Part shown: positions 1 through 7,658 of the stretch, in pieces
Layout: every line of letters begins with the position of its first letter
Numbering within the stretch: position 1 is the first letter of the stretch
The notes under the pieces: model-generated
The model's database searches: none
The model's input: only the letters and a program-made list of their open reading frames with translations
What the model was told of the DNA's origin: nothing
Source: an uncultured bacterium
GTDB taxonomy: Bacteria; Planctomycetota; GCA-002687715
Length of the DNA: 64,000 nucleotides
Reading direction: 5' to 3'
Assembly: GCA_902826835.1 (NCBI GenBank)
Contig: CADEGH010000001.1
Location: 1-64,000, forward strand
Made by a program: the position numbers and the translations under genes

Positions 1-105
1 AACTCGTTGCGCAGAATCGGGTTACGGCGATTTAGCGCCCGGAACTTCGGGCTAATGCCGGGGATTCGAAAAGAGGAGCCGATCTTCTGCCTGGATGGAT
101 TCGTA

Positions 106-732
106 ATGAATTGGGCAAGGGAGAAGGACAAATTCTCTAGGTTGGTTGTTTTTCCTGTTCTTGCTCCATTCCTCTTCCTCCCACCCATTCTCTATCGCTT
201 GAACATCAAGGCCACCCTCTGGTTCTGGTGGCCCTTGGCGTACTTGCTCCGCCCCCGGCCACATACGGACAAAGAAAATCAACAGCAGCAGGCCCTCTGC
301 TGGCCTCTGACCGATATTTTCCAGTGCTTTTGGATCTGTGCGAGCGTGCTGGTGGCCATGCTCTCTTTGCTTCTGGTCACCCTGAAGGCCTCCGACTACG
401 CTGCAGTTCGCGACTTCTCTGCCCCTGCGTTCACGAAAATCTGGCTCGCCATGGACTGGTCCGAGGTCGCGCCCTGGCACTGGATCCAGTGGGGCAGCGC
501 CACCTTGGGCCTGGGCATGCTCGCGATCGCTGGCAACGCCCTGAGCCACCGAAACAATCAGGCATGGGGCGACCTCCATCACGACCGGTGGCTTCCGGTC
601 ATGACCTGGTTGCACCGCCTGCGCCGCGTGGCCACCGTGGTCTGGTTCTTCCTCTGCCTGATCTACCTCCTCCGGTTCAGCGGGTGGCTGCCGGATGCCT
701 GGTTCCATGTCCTGGGTGGGCGGAGCGAGTAG
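106..732 (+). CDS. Hypothetical polytopic membrane protein (5' end uncertain)
   Basis: I do not recognise the family. The product from this ATG is about 208 residues with four to five hydrophobic segments: an N-terminal one rich in Phe/Pro/Leu, one around FQCFWICASVLVAMLSLLL, one around GSATLGLGMLAIAG and one around VVWFFLCLIYLL. Short basic loops separate them, so an inner-membrane protein is likely. The reading frame stays open upstream to the window edge, so the gene may begin further left; the ATG at 106 was chosen because hydrophobic sequence starts just after it and only a TTG lies near base 7. The gene ends 15 bases before a perfect palindrome and lies upstream of the insertion sequence. 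No catalytic motif is visible. Confidence 0.55.
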   Translation: MNWAREKDKFSRLVVFPVLAPFLFLPPILYRLNIKATLWFWWPLAYLLRPRPHTDKENQQQQALCWPLTDIFQCFWICASVLVAMLSLLLVTLKASDYAAVRDFSAPAFTKIWLAMDWSEVAPWHWIQWGSATLGLGMLAIAGNALSHRNNQAWGDLHHDRWLPVMTWLHRLRRVATVVWFFLCLIYLLRFSGWLPDAWFHVLGGRSE

Positions 733-747
733 GGCGGGGTTCAGACC

Positions 748-759
748 CGTGACGTCACG
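748..759. repeat. 12-bp perfect palindrome CGTGACGTCACG
   Basis: This perfect dyad lies between the stop of the membrane protein gene and the stop of the minus-strand remnant that abuts the insertion sequence. It could be a protein-binding site or the core of a weak hairpin between convergent genes. There is no T-tract, so a rho-independent terminator is not supported. Confidence 0.4.
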
Positions 760-973
760 TTGTCTTGGCCAACGCTTCGAGCACGTGAGTAATGGCCACG
801 TGGCTTGAGCCAGCGAGTATCACCTCCTCCGCGAGAGCCTCAAGGCGCACGGTCACAGCCGACGCGTTTGGAAGGGTGACCACGGCCACGTCCTCGACGG
901 GCCCGGCTGCGTAGGCGTCCCCCTGCTGCAAGCGCGGCGTGTGCGTATCGATTGCGACCTTGGCGCCTGCGTT
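755..973 (-). pseudogene. Possible 3' remnant of a gene cut by the insertion sequence
   Basis: A minus-strand frame runs from the left inverted repeat of the IS element to a TGA at 755-757. It has coding-like codon use: third positions are mostly G or C and the residue mix is balanced, with stretches such as AGPVEDVAVVTLPNASAVTV and VLEALAKTT at the end. Any start would lie inside or beyond the IS. No matching continuation is visible on the right side of the IS, so if this was a gene its 5' part has been lost. The family is not recognised. Confidence 0.3.
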
Positions 974-999
974 GGGGATGTCCCGAATCCCGTTGAAAC
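974..999 (+). repeat. Left terminal inverted repeat of the IS256-like element
   Basis: The end begins GGGGATGTCCCG and finishes TCCCGTTGAAAC. It matches the reverse complement of 2392-2417 except for two adjacent central bases (AA here, GT there). Confidence 0.85.
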
Positions 1000-1060
1000 G
1001 ATGAAATAGAGCGGCGGCTCCTGGGTAGCCTGAATTTGTGCACCAAAGGTACCCAATCCA

Positions 1061-1066
1061 AAGGAG
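1061..1066 (+). promoter_or_regulatory. Shine-Dalgarno AAGGAG of the IS256 transposase
   Basis: AAGGAG lies 5 bases before a GTG at 1072. This places the original transposase start at 1072, upstream of an in-frame TAA at 1213-1215, and shows that the first ATG after that stop (1249) is not the true start. Confidence 0.65.
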
Positions 1067-1071
1067 CCGCC

Positions 1072-2363
1072 GTGCGAAATTCGTACTGCCAGAAGACATC
1101 GAGATCCAGAAGAAGCCGTGTCGCCCCTCCCGCGGGACGGACGATCAGTGTCAACGACCGGGAGATCCAGATCGCGCTTCCGATTCCATCGCTGCTCGCG
1201 TCCCTCCACGGATAACTCGAGTCCATCGCGGGCACCGCGGGGCTGCTGATGATCCAGTCCCTCATCGAAAGAGACGTCACCCAACTCGTCGGACCCCGCT
1301 ATGCCCATGCCCCGGATCGACAAGCCGTTCGCTGGGGTTCCGAAGAGGGCTTCGTGACGTACGGCGGAAGGAAGGTCCCGATTCGACGTCCGCGCGTCCG
1401 ATCGACCGATGGCAAAGAAGTCCCCGTTCGCGCTTACGAGGCGTTTCAGGACGACTCCCGGATGGGCGCCCAGGTGAGTCAGCGCATCCTCCGAGGGGTC
1501 TCGACCCGGAATTACGAAGGTCCCCTGGACGACTTCTGCGATGGCTACGGCATCCAGCGGAGCTCGGTCAGTCGGCACTGGAAGGTGGCAACAGAGAAGG
1601 AGCTTCGAGCCCTGTTCGAGCGCGACCTCTCCTCGCAGGAGTTCGCCGTGATCATGATCGATGGCATCCGCTTCCAGGAATCCCTGCAGGTTGCGGCCGT
1701 CGGAATGACATCGGACGGCAAGAAGGAGGTCCTCGGCATTTGGGAGGGTGCGACCGAGTACGCGACCGTCGTCACGGAGCTCCTCGCCGACTTGGTGAAG
1801 CGTGGGCTGGATTCGAACCGGCGGTACCTCTTCGTCATCGACGGCTCGAAGGGGCTTCGCAGGGGGATAGAGGCAGTCTTCGGGAACAAGGCCGAAGTCC
1901 ATCGCTGCCATCCGCACAAGGCACGGAACGTGCTCTCCCACCGTCCGGACACGCACCACCTTCTGGTTCGCCGCGCGATGAAGTCCGCCTGGGGCATGCG
2001 CTGCTACGACGACGCCAAGAAGGCACTCCTGAAGCTCGTCTCGAAGCTCGAGGCGATGAGCCCGAGCGCCGCTCAGAGCCTCAAAGAGGGACTGGAAGAG
2101 ACTCTGACCATCCATCGTCTTCAAGTGCCGGACCAATTGGCGGACTTTCTCCGAACGACCAACCTCATCGAGAGCGTCTTCTCACGCAACCGAGACCTGT
2201 GCCGCAACGTGAAGAACTGGAAATCACCCGGGATGCGCTCCGGTGGTCGTCGACCATGCTCCTTCATGCCGAGAAGTCCTTCCGCCGCATTCGCGGCCAC
2301 CGCTTGATGCCGGATCTCGTTCGCAGACTTCGCGGAGTGGATAGAAAGGAGGGTGTCGCGTAG
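1072..2363 (+). pseudogene. IS256-family (Mutator-type) DDE transposase, two inactivating lesions
   Basis: The original frame starts at GTG 1072 behind AAGGAG. Its N-terminus reads ...REIQIALPIPSLLASLHG, then meets TAA at 1213-1215, and continues LESIAGTAGLLMIQSLIERD and VGPRYAHAPDRQAVRWGSEEG, the standard start of the family. Catalytic positions remain: Asp in IMIDGIRF, Asp in FVIDGSKGLRRGIEAVFG and Glu in TTNLIESVFS. At the GGG of 2230-2232 one G has been lost, so the C-terminal block (DALRWSSTMLLHAEKSF, RIRGHRLMPDL) is read in another frame ending at 2361-2363. Adding one G restores family order. With a nonsense codon and a frameshift, transposition from this copy is very unlikely. An intact-looking ORF spans 1249-2307 but lacks both ends. 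Confidence 0.88.
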
Positions 2364-2391
2364 CGTCATCTACCGCTACCCGGTCCGCCGA

Positions 2392-2417
2392 GTTTCAACG
2401 GGAACCGGGACATCCCC
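2392..2417 (-). repeat. Right terminal inverted repeat of the IS256-like element
   Basis: The segment starts GTTTCAACGGGA and ends CGGGACATCCCC. Its reverse complement matches the left end at 24 of 26 positions. It lies 28 bases after the restored transposase stop. Confidence 0.85.
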
Positions 2418-2577
2418 CGCGCAAGTCCACGACGCGCCACCGGAAGGCGGTCAGCAGATTGACGGCGTGCGGCCGGAGGGAAGACAGACCACCTCCCCGC
2501 GAATTCTCTCCGAATTCCTTACATGGGTAAGCTTGGTCCAGGTCGGCGAAGTGCGCAAAACACCTATTGTTCCAGAG

Positions 2578-2651
2578 CGCACCCGGCAAGACTCGAACTT
2601 GCAACCTTCTGATCCGTAGTCAGATGCTCTATCCAATTGAGCTACGGGTGC
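2578..2651 (-). tRNA. tRNA-Arg (anticodon ACG)
   Basis: On the minus strand the molecule folds as a standard cloverleaf: acceptor stem GCACCCG/CGGGTGC; D arm GCTC...GAGC; anticodon stem TCTGA/TCAGA around loop CTACGGA (anticodon ACG, giving inosine-34 and reading CGU/CGC/CGA); T arm GCAAG TTCGAGT CTTGC. The discriminator is G at 2578 and CCA is not encoded. It lies 85 bases downstream of the glycosidase gene on the same strand. No intron or anomalous loop is seen. Confidence 0.95.
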
Positions 2652-2736
2652 TTGGTCGGGGATGGTATCGGAGGCTTCGGCGGCTTCAAGCGTTGGATGG
2701 AAAGGGGAAAGCTTGGGGCAGCGATGAAGCCACGGA

Positions 2737-4416
2737 TCAGTAGAACTGGAGCCGAACCGGCTCGGTCAAGTGGGCCGAGTTTTGGATCCACGGGATGGAC
2801 CGGGTGCCGACCAGCGCTTGCAGGGTGATGGCTTGGCCGGCCAGGGAGGCCGGGAGAATCGCAAGCTTGAACAGCGTGAGTTCGCCCGAGGGAGGAATCA
2901 CGCCCCAGGGCAAGGTCTGGGTGGTGGCGTTGGATTCGAAAAGGCCCAGGCCCAGGATCAGAGAGCAGCTCGCGCTCGAAGCGGCGACGCAACTCTGCGT
3001 GCCGGGGGTCGCGGTCGTCAGGAACAACTCGACGGGCTCGCCCACGAGCGGCGAGACGAGGGTCAACGTGAACGGGTCGGAAAGTAGGTGCTTCCAGGGC
3101 AAGATCGGGTCCGCGGGTGTCCCCGGGCTCAGGAAACGTGTATGGGGCAGCGGCAGCGGGGCCCCGGCTGCCCAGTCGAGGCTCGCTTGGGCATCCACGA
3201 CGTTTTGGGGCTGGAACTGAATGAGCCCGGCCGGACCCGGAACCGGGAGGAACACGCCGTCAATGGCTTCGAAGCCTCCGCCGGGGGTCAGTCCAAACGT
3301 GTTGTTCTGGAGGAATCCCCACACTTGGCCGCCGACTCCGATCTCGCGCAGCGCGCCCACCAACCAAGGGAGTCGACCCGCCGTCGCATCCATCCGGTGA
3401 AACTCGGAGCACAAAGCCTCGACCCCAAGCGTGTCCGCAAACGCTTTGCGCTCGATCATCTGAAACCGAAAGCTGTCCACCGGGGCGTATGAGTGGAACG
3501 AGTAATAGGTGCCACGGTATCCGGCGGCACGCGCGGCCAACTCAAGCTGGTCGGTTCCCGCATCCGCCCCCGCCCACCCGATCGTTCGACTGGCTCCCGC
3601 ATGAATTGCGAGCAGCCGATTTTCGGTCGTGCGGATGAACTGGATGTAGTTGCTCACGGGAATGTTCGAGAGCTGGAATCCGCCGTTCGGCTCGTTGAAC
3701 AGGTCGTAGGAACCGAAGGCCAAGACGCCATCGGGATCGACTGCGAAGAAAGTCGCGATCGCATCCAAGTAAGCGTCGACACGCGCCGCCATTCCGTACG
3801 GCCACTGCGTGTAGTCGCCGGACAGTGCGATGAGTTCGTTCCCCGGCTCATGGTAGAGGGAGGAGAAGAACGGCTCGTTCGCGGGTAACGGAGCCAGCAA
3901 GGAAGCGGCGGCGTTCGTTTGCAGGGTGCGCGCGCCCACGCGCACGTAAAGCTGAGGATTGGTCACCGCCGTGGGGGAGGTGCCAACGAGTTCGTGCCAC
4001 AGTTCCTCCGTCAGGCTGCCGTCCAGGGCCACGGCCGGAGTCGACAACCCGATGGCACTCCAAACCATGTAGGTGATCTTGATGCCGTGAGCGTTGCAAA
4101 TCCGGGCGATTTTCCCGAGGGTGTCGATGTAGGCAGCCCGATCGATCAGGAAGGCCCAAAACGAGGGGATGAGCCGCACCGAGTTGAGCCCCGATGCCGC
4201 CATCCTCGCGACTTCCGCGGCGACCACCTCTTCGCGAAACTGTCCGTCCAAGGTGGAAAATGGACTGATCGGACCAGGAAGCCACGCGAAGACATTGTCC
4301 GAGGTGACGCTGGTACCGGGGATCCAATTGTTGCCGCGCCATGTCGACGGAGACTGCGCCCAGGCGCTCATTCCGAAAGCACAGAGTGCACTCGCCAACC
4401 AGATCCTCGGAGTCAT
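2737..4416 (-). CDS. Exported GH5-like glycoside hydrolase (cellulase/mannanase type)
   Basis: 559 residues. An N-terminal signal peptide ends near MSAWAQ (residue 21). A TIM-barrel-like body of about 400 residues carries the two expected retaining-GH5 glutamates: the acid/base in YDLFNEPNGG (E242) and the nucleophile in EALCSEFHRMD (E338). An HGIKITYMVW strand and an FHSYAP segment with the conserved His also fit clan GH-A. The last ~110 residues form a beta-rich tail of the sort seen in secreted proteins of this lineage. The likely role is periplasmic or extracellular beta-glycan cleavage; substrate cannot be told (cellulase versus mannanase). It lies 49 bases after the LAB_N gene on the same strand and may be the last gene of that long operon or have its own start. 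There is no Shine-Dalgarno before the ATG. Confidence 0.75.
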   Translation of the reverse strand: MTPRIWLASALCAFGMSAWAQSPSTWRGNNWIPGTSVTSDNVFAWLPGPISPFSTLDGQFREEVVAAEVARMAASGLNSVRLIPSFWAFLIDRAAYIDTLGKIARICNAHGIKITYMVWSAIGLSTPAVALDGSLTEELWHELVGTSPTAVTNPQLYVRVGARTLQTNAAASLLAPLPANEPFFSSLYHEPGNELIALSGDYTQWPYGMAARVDAYLDAIATFFAVDPDGVLAFGSYDLFNEPNGGFQLSNIPVSNYIQFIRTTENRLLAIHAGASRTIGWAGADAGTDQLELAARAAGYRGTYYSFHSYAPVDSFRFQMIERKAFADTLGVEALCSEFHRMDATAGRLPWLVGALREIGVGGQVWGFLQNNTFGLTPGGGFEAIDGVFLPVPGPAGLIQFQPQNVVDAQASLDWAAGAPLPLPHTRFLSPGTPADPILPWKHLLSDPFTLTLVSPLVGEPVELFLTTATPGTQSCVAASSASCSLILGLGLFESNATTQTLPWGVIPPSGELTLFKLAILPASLAGQAITLQALVGTRSIPWIQNSAHLTEPVRLQFY

Positions 4417-4423
4417 GTGGGCG

Positions 4424-4429
4424 AGGATA
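4424..4429 (-). promoter_or_regulatory. Candidate -10 hexamer TATCCT just before the glycosidase ATG
   Basis: On the minus strand TATCCT lies 7 bases before the ATG at 4416, and no Shine-Dalgarno is present. The geometry would give a leaderless or nearly leaderless mRNA. No good -35 is visible, so support is weak. Confidence 0.25.
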
Positions 4430-4465
4430 CCCGCTCCTGGTCTCCGGCGCCCAGCCCAAATCGGC

Positions 4466-5074
4466 TCAGGCGACGCCCGTCCTGCGCAGAGAAACGAAAA
4501 GTCCGCGGCCGTAGAGGAACGGGCCCAGTGCCTGCCCGGCGATGAATATCGGTTTTTTTGTCCAGCAGGCGTACCCGAGGAGCAGCGCCGATCCGAAGAA
4601 CGACGTCAAGAAAAACGCGGGCGGAAGTCTCGACTCCCCGGCCCGTTCCGAGAGCCACCACTGGAGAGGGAAACGAGAAATCCAAAATGCCAGGCCGACA
4701 ATTCCCAGGGCGGCGGCCCAGGTCGGAGCCTCCCGCAAGCGATCGTCCATTCCGCTCCAGAACGCGAGCACCGCTCCGACTCCGACGCCGAGGAGCACGC
4801 CCCAAAGCGCAACCGGGCTCAGCTTCTTGCGCGTTTCTTGGAGCATCAGATTGCGGATGTAGATCGGAACCGGCGCGGCCGTACCGAGCGTGAACACGAA
4901 GTCCTTGTTGAAGATCGCGTAGACGAGCGAGGACGCCGCCCCGACCAAGGAGAACCACCAGTAGATGGTCGGGACTACGATCCGCTTCGCGCGCTCGGAG
5001 GCCACCCACTGAACCAGGCCACGGCTGAAGTACAGACCTTGACCGAGCCAGCCCAGAGCGTCGAGGCCGGTCAA
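4466..5074 (-). CDS. Tandem LAB_N (lipid-A-biosynthesis N-terminal) membrane protein
   Basis: 202 residues with about six hydrophobic helices arranged as two copies of the same unit. Copy one (about 8-75) has GQGLYFSRGLVQWVASERA, YWWFSLVGA and LGTAAPVPIYIRNL. Copy two (about 130-195) has SRFPLQWWLSERAGE, FFLTSFFGSALLLGYA and GQALGPFLYGRGLF. Both match the LAB_N domain found alone or fused to lipid-A-disaccharide synthase, and often next to GT2 and ArnT-like enzymes. Function is unsettled in the family; transport or handling of a lipid-linked sugar at the inner membrane is a common guess. The start ATG overlaps the GT2 stop by 4 bases, so it is co-translated with it. Confidence 0.8.
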   Translation of the reverse strand: MTGLDALGWLGQGLYFSRGLVQWVASERAKRIVVPTIYWWFSLVGAASSLVYAIFNKDFVFTLGTAAPVPIYIRNLMLQETRKKLSPVALWGVLLGVGVGAVLAFWSGMDDRLREAPTWAAALGIVGLAFWISRFPLQWWLSERAGESRLPPAFFLTSFFGSALLLGYACWTKKPIFIAGQALGPFLYGRGLFVSLRRTGVA

Positions 5075-5862
5075 GCGCCGGCGTCCAAGGTCCGGGTGAT
5101 TGTCACGTCGGAATTCATGGGAGGCGTTACCCGGTCGACCAACTCGCGAGTTTCATACCGGAGGTGCCGCCGTTGCATCCAGCGGACGACGAGGCAATCG
5201 CGGAGCGCGCGGAACACGCGATTCCACATTCCGTATTTGCTCGCGCCCGAGTGCCTCGCCCGATGGTTCACGACGACTTCCGCCGACTTCCACCCGTCCA
5301 TGTGGGCGAGGGTGATGAAGAACCGGTGCATCCCGTTGAACAACTTCATCCGGTCGATGATTTCGCGCCGAAAGAGTTTGAGTGGGCAGCCAGTGTCGTG
5401 GATCCGCTCTTTGGTCAAACGGTTCCGCACGGAGTTTGCGATTTTGGTGGAGATCCGCTTCGACCAGGGATCTCGGCGCTCTCGTCGCCAGCCGTAGACG
5501 AAGTCGACATCGCCCTGCTCCAACCGCGCCACGAATTTGGGGAGATCCTCGGGATCGATCTGGAGATCCCCATCCATGGTGGCGATCCACGCGCCCGTCG
5601 CCGCCCGGAAGCCGGCTTCGAAGGCCGCCGTCTGCCCCGAATTCCGCAGTAGCTCAATCACCCGGATCCGGGCGTCCTTCGACTTCACTTCCGCGAGTGC
5701 CTCGGCAGTTCCGTCCGTGGATCCGTCGTTGACAAACACCAGTTCAGTCCGGAACGCGAGCCGATCCAGGATCGGCAGCAATTCGGCGACGAGCGGACGG
5801 ACATTCCCCTCTTCCTGGAAGAAGGGCACGACCACCGACAATTGGGGGCGTTGATTTTTCAT
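5071..5862 (-). CDS. GT2 polyprenyl-phosphate glycosyltransferase (DPM1/ArnC-like)
   Basis: 263 residues. The GT-A fold begins QLSVVVPFFQEEGNVRPLV, followed by VFVNDGSTDGTAE and the acidic motif MDGDLQIDPEDLP (about residues 95-107), then DFVYGWRRERRDPWSKR and a conserved DTGCPLKLFRRE. These match dolichyl-phosphate-mannose synthase and ArnC relatives, which load a sugar from a nucleotide donor onto a polyprenyl phosphate. There are no C-terminal membrane helices, so this is the short form. It overlaps the upstream ArnT-like gene and the downstream LAB_N gene by 4 bases each. The three form the usual set for adding a sugar to lipid A or another envelope acceptor. Sugar identity is unknown. 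Confidence 0.85.
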   Translation of the reverse strand: MKNQRPQLSVVVPFFQEEGNVRPLVAELLPILDRLAFRTELVFVNDGSTDGTAEALAEVKSKDARIRVIELLRNSGQTAAFEAGFRAATGAWIATMDGDLQIDPEDLPKFVARLEQGDVDFVYGWRRERRDPWSKRISTKIANSVRNRLTKERIHDTGCPLKLFRREIIDRMKLFNGMHRFFITLAHMDGWKSAEVVVNHRARHSGASKYGMWNRVFRALRDCLVVRWMQRRHLRYETRELVDRVTPPMNSDVTITRTLDAGA

Positions 5863-7655
5863 GAGCCGCGCGGGCGGATGACCACCGTCGCGTCATCGCC
5901 CAGCCGAATCGTCTTCACGATTTCGTACTGGTTGGCGATGTCGATCCGGAAGCGCTCCGCGTCCTTTTCCCGCACGACGGCGAGCCGGTTTCCTTCGCTC
6001 AGCCAGCTTCGTAGGGCTTCCCGGCTGGCGACCCGGTCGTCTTCCAGATCGTAGTCGTAGCGACTCGCGCCCGGCTCGGGTCGAGCTCCCACTTCCGGGA
6101 GCACTCTCCCGAAGTACCAGGCCAAGCCCTCATCCAGATGGAAGTACGCGGCAATTGAGGCGCCGCCCCCGGCGAGCGCGCCCAGTTCTTGCCCGGCGGT
6201 CCGCCTTGAGCACTCCTGGTTCCAGAGGGGCGCCAGACATCCGAGGGTGAGCGAAAGCGCGAGGGCCGAAGATAGGCCCGACCAGCCGAGCGCGGCTCGG
6301 GGTGCGTTGGCCAGCGATAGCGCCAGCGTCGCCAGCGCGGTCGCAAGCAGGAGTCCGCCAGCAAACATGAGGTGGAGGCCGACCGTCGCGGGATTCGATC
6401 GAACCAGGGTGGAGATCGTCTCGCCGTGAGGAAGCCCCCACTCCAGACACCGCTTCAACGCCGCCTCCAAGTGCTCCGGAGATCGGGCCGAAAAGAAAAC
6501 CAGGCCTCCAGCGGCCGCAAGGATCGCGCCGAGGCCCCCCGCCCAAAGCCGGACCCACGGCTGACCGGCCCAAAGCGACGCGTCGGCCGCCTGTGCCAGC
6601 AGGATCGCCATCGCCGGGTAGGCAACCAGGAGATAGATCTCCCGCTTTCCCGCCACCGCACTCAATGCGACCACCACGACCGCCAGCCAAATCCAAGACA
6701 AGCGACACAGGCTGCGCCCGGACTCGGAGAGTCCGTCGCGGACGCGGCGAGAGAACCACAGAAGTAGCAATGGCGAGAACGGAAGGAGATTGACCGGCAA
6801 CCGGACCAGATACGTGTACCAGGGTTTCACGTGGTCGTCGCCGGACTGCACTCGGCTCAGCCACTGCGCCTTCAGGGTCTCCAGGTAGCGATCTCCAAAA
6901 CCGGCGCCACTCGCCTCCTCCGCCTGATGCGCAGTCCACAGCCACCCCGCCACCAGAGCCGCCGTCATCACGAAACCGAAGAACACCGGCCCGGCGAAAA
7001 ACCGGCGCAGGTCGCGCGACGCGGCCGCATCGACCAGGAGAATTGGGATCACCAGCAGCGCGTGCGGGCCCTTGGTGAGAATCGCCAGGCCGAGGGCGAG
7101 GCCCCCCAGACTTCCCAACCAGTACGACTTACGCAGGCCACCCGCACGAAGAAGAAACACGGAGAGTGCGAACCCTGCCGCAAACATGAGGTCGAGATGC
7201 GCCTGCCTCGCCTCGAACCCGAACAGCAGGAACCCCCCGAGGATCGTGCCTCCGAGCAGAGCAAACCCCAGACCTTGGGAGGCGAGAACGACTCCCACCG
7301 TGATGAGCAGCGTGATGCCCGCGACCGCCGAGGGAAGGCGGACGGTGAATTCATCCAGCCGGCCAAAGAGCTTTGCGGCGCCTCGCGCCGCCAAGAAGTA
7401 CCCCGGCGGTTTGTCGGGGTAGAGTTCGCCGTTGCGGTAGGGAACAAAAGGACTCGCGCCCGGCTCGCAGCCCGCGCGGGTCACGAGCGCATAACGGGCT
7501 TCGTCGGGGGGCCAGAAGTCTCGTGCCCCGAGCCAGGGCAAGTACAGGCCGATTCCCAGCATACCCAAGGCGATCCCGACCAGAAGCGAGCGAGGCGCCG
7601 AGATCCCTCGGTCGTCGCCCGAGACTCCGGTGGAGTCCAGCGGCAAGTCAGTCAC
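5859..7655 (-). CDS. ArnT-like GT39/PMT_2 membrane glycosyltransferase
   Basis: 598 residues with about a dozen membrane segments. The first periplasmic loop carries the family signature: ARDFWPPDEARYALVTRAG followed by VPYRNGELYPDKPPGYFLA, with the Asp-Glu pair that is catalytic in ArnT/PMT enzymes. The C-terminal ~100 residues are soluble and periplasmic. The enzyme should move a sugar from polyprenyl phosphate to an envelope acceptor such as lipid A or a protein. The ATG is 3 bases after the stop of the last amidohydrolase gene (7659), so the lipid-sugar set appears to be translated as the 3' end of the amidohydrolase operon. Confidence 0.85.
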   Translation of the reverse strand: MTDLPLDSTGVSGDDRGISAPRSLLVGIALGMLGIGLYLPWLGARDFWPPDEARYALVTRAGCEPGASPFVPYRNGELYPDKPPGYFLAARGAAKLFGRLDEFTVRLPSAVAGITLLITVGVVLASQGLGFALLGGTILGGFLLFGFEARQAHLDLMFAAGFALSVFLLRAGGLRKSYWLGSLGGLALGLAILTKGPHALLVIPILLVDAAASRDLRRFFAGPVFFGFVMTAALVAGWLWTAHQAEEASGAGFGDRYLETLKAQWLSRVQSGDDHVKPWYTYLVRLPVNLLPFSPLLLLWFSRRVRDGLSESGRSLCRLSWIWLAVVVVALSAVAGKREIYLLVAYPAMAILLAQAADASLWAGQPWVRLWAGGLGAILAAAGGLVFFSARSPEHLEAALKRCLEWGLPHGETISTLVRSNPATVGLHLMFAGGLLLATALATLALSLANAPRAALGWSGLSSALALSLTLGCLAPLWNQECSRRTAGQELGALAGGGASIAAYFHLDEGLAWYFGRVLPEVGARPEPGASRYDYDLEDDRVASREALRSWLSEGNRLAVVREKDAERFRIDIANQYEIVKTIRLGDDATVVIRPRGS

Positions 7656-7658
7656 GAG

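Larger units (their letters stand above)
974..2417 (+). mobile_element. Decayed IS256-family insertion sequence
   Basis: The element is about 1.44 kb, usual for IS256 (1.3-1.5 kb). It is bounded by imperfect terminal inverted repeats at 974-999 and 2392-2417 and encodes a single DDE transposase of the Mutator/IS256 type that is now broken. The flanks (GCCTGCGTT on the left, CGCGCAAGT on the right) do not match, so no 8-9 bp target duplication survives. That points to an old insertion, a rearrangement between two copies, or deletion of one flank. It sits between a truncated minus-strand frame and tRNA-Arg. Confidence 0.85.

Noticed and set aside
853..2136. Long minus-strand frame across the IS element
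   Set aside because: It is antisense to the transposase, whose DDE residues and family order are clear.
2418..2577. Possible integrase attachment site at the tRNA
   Set aside because: No integrase and no duplicated tRNA 3' end are present; the neighbouring element is a DDE-type IS, which does not use tRNA sites.
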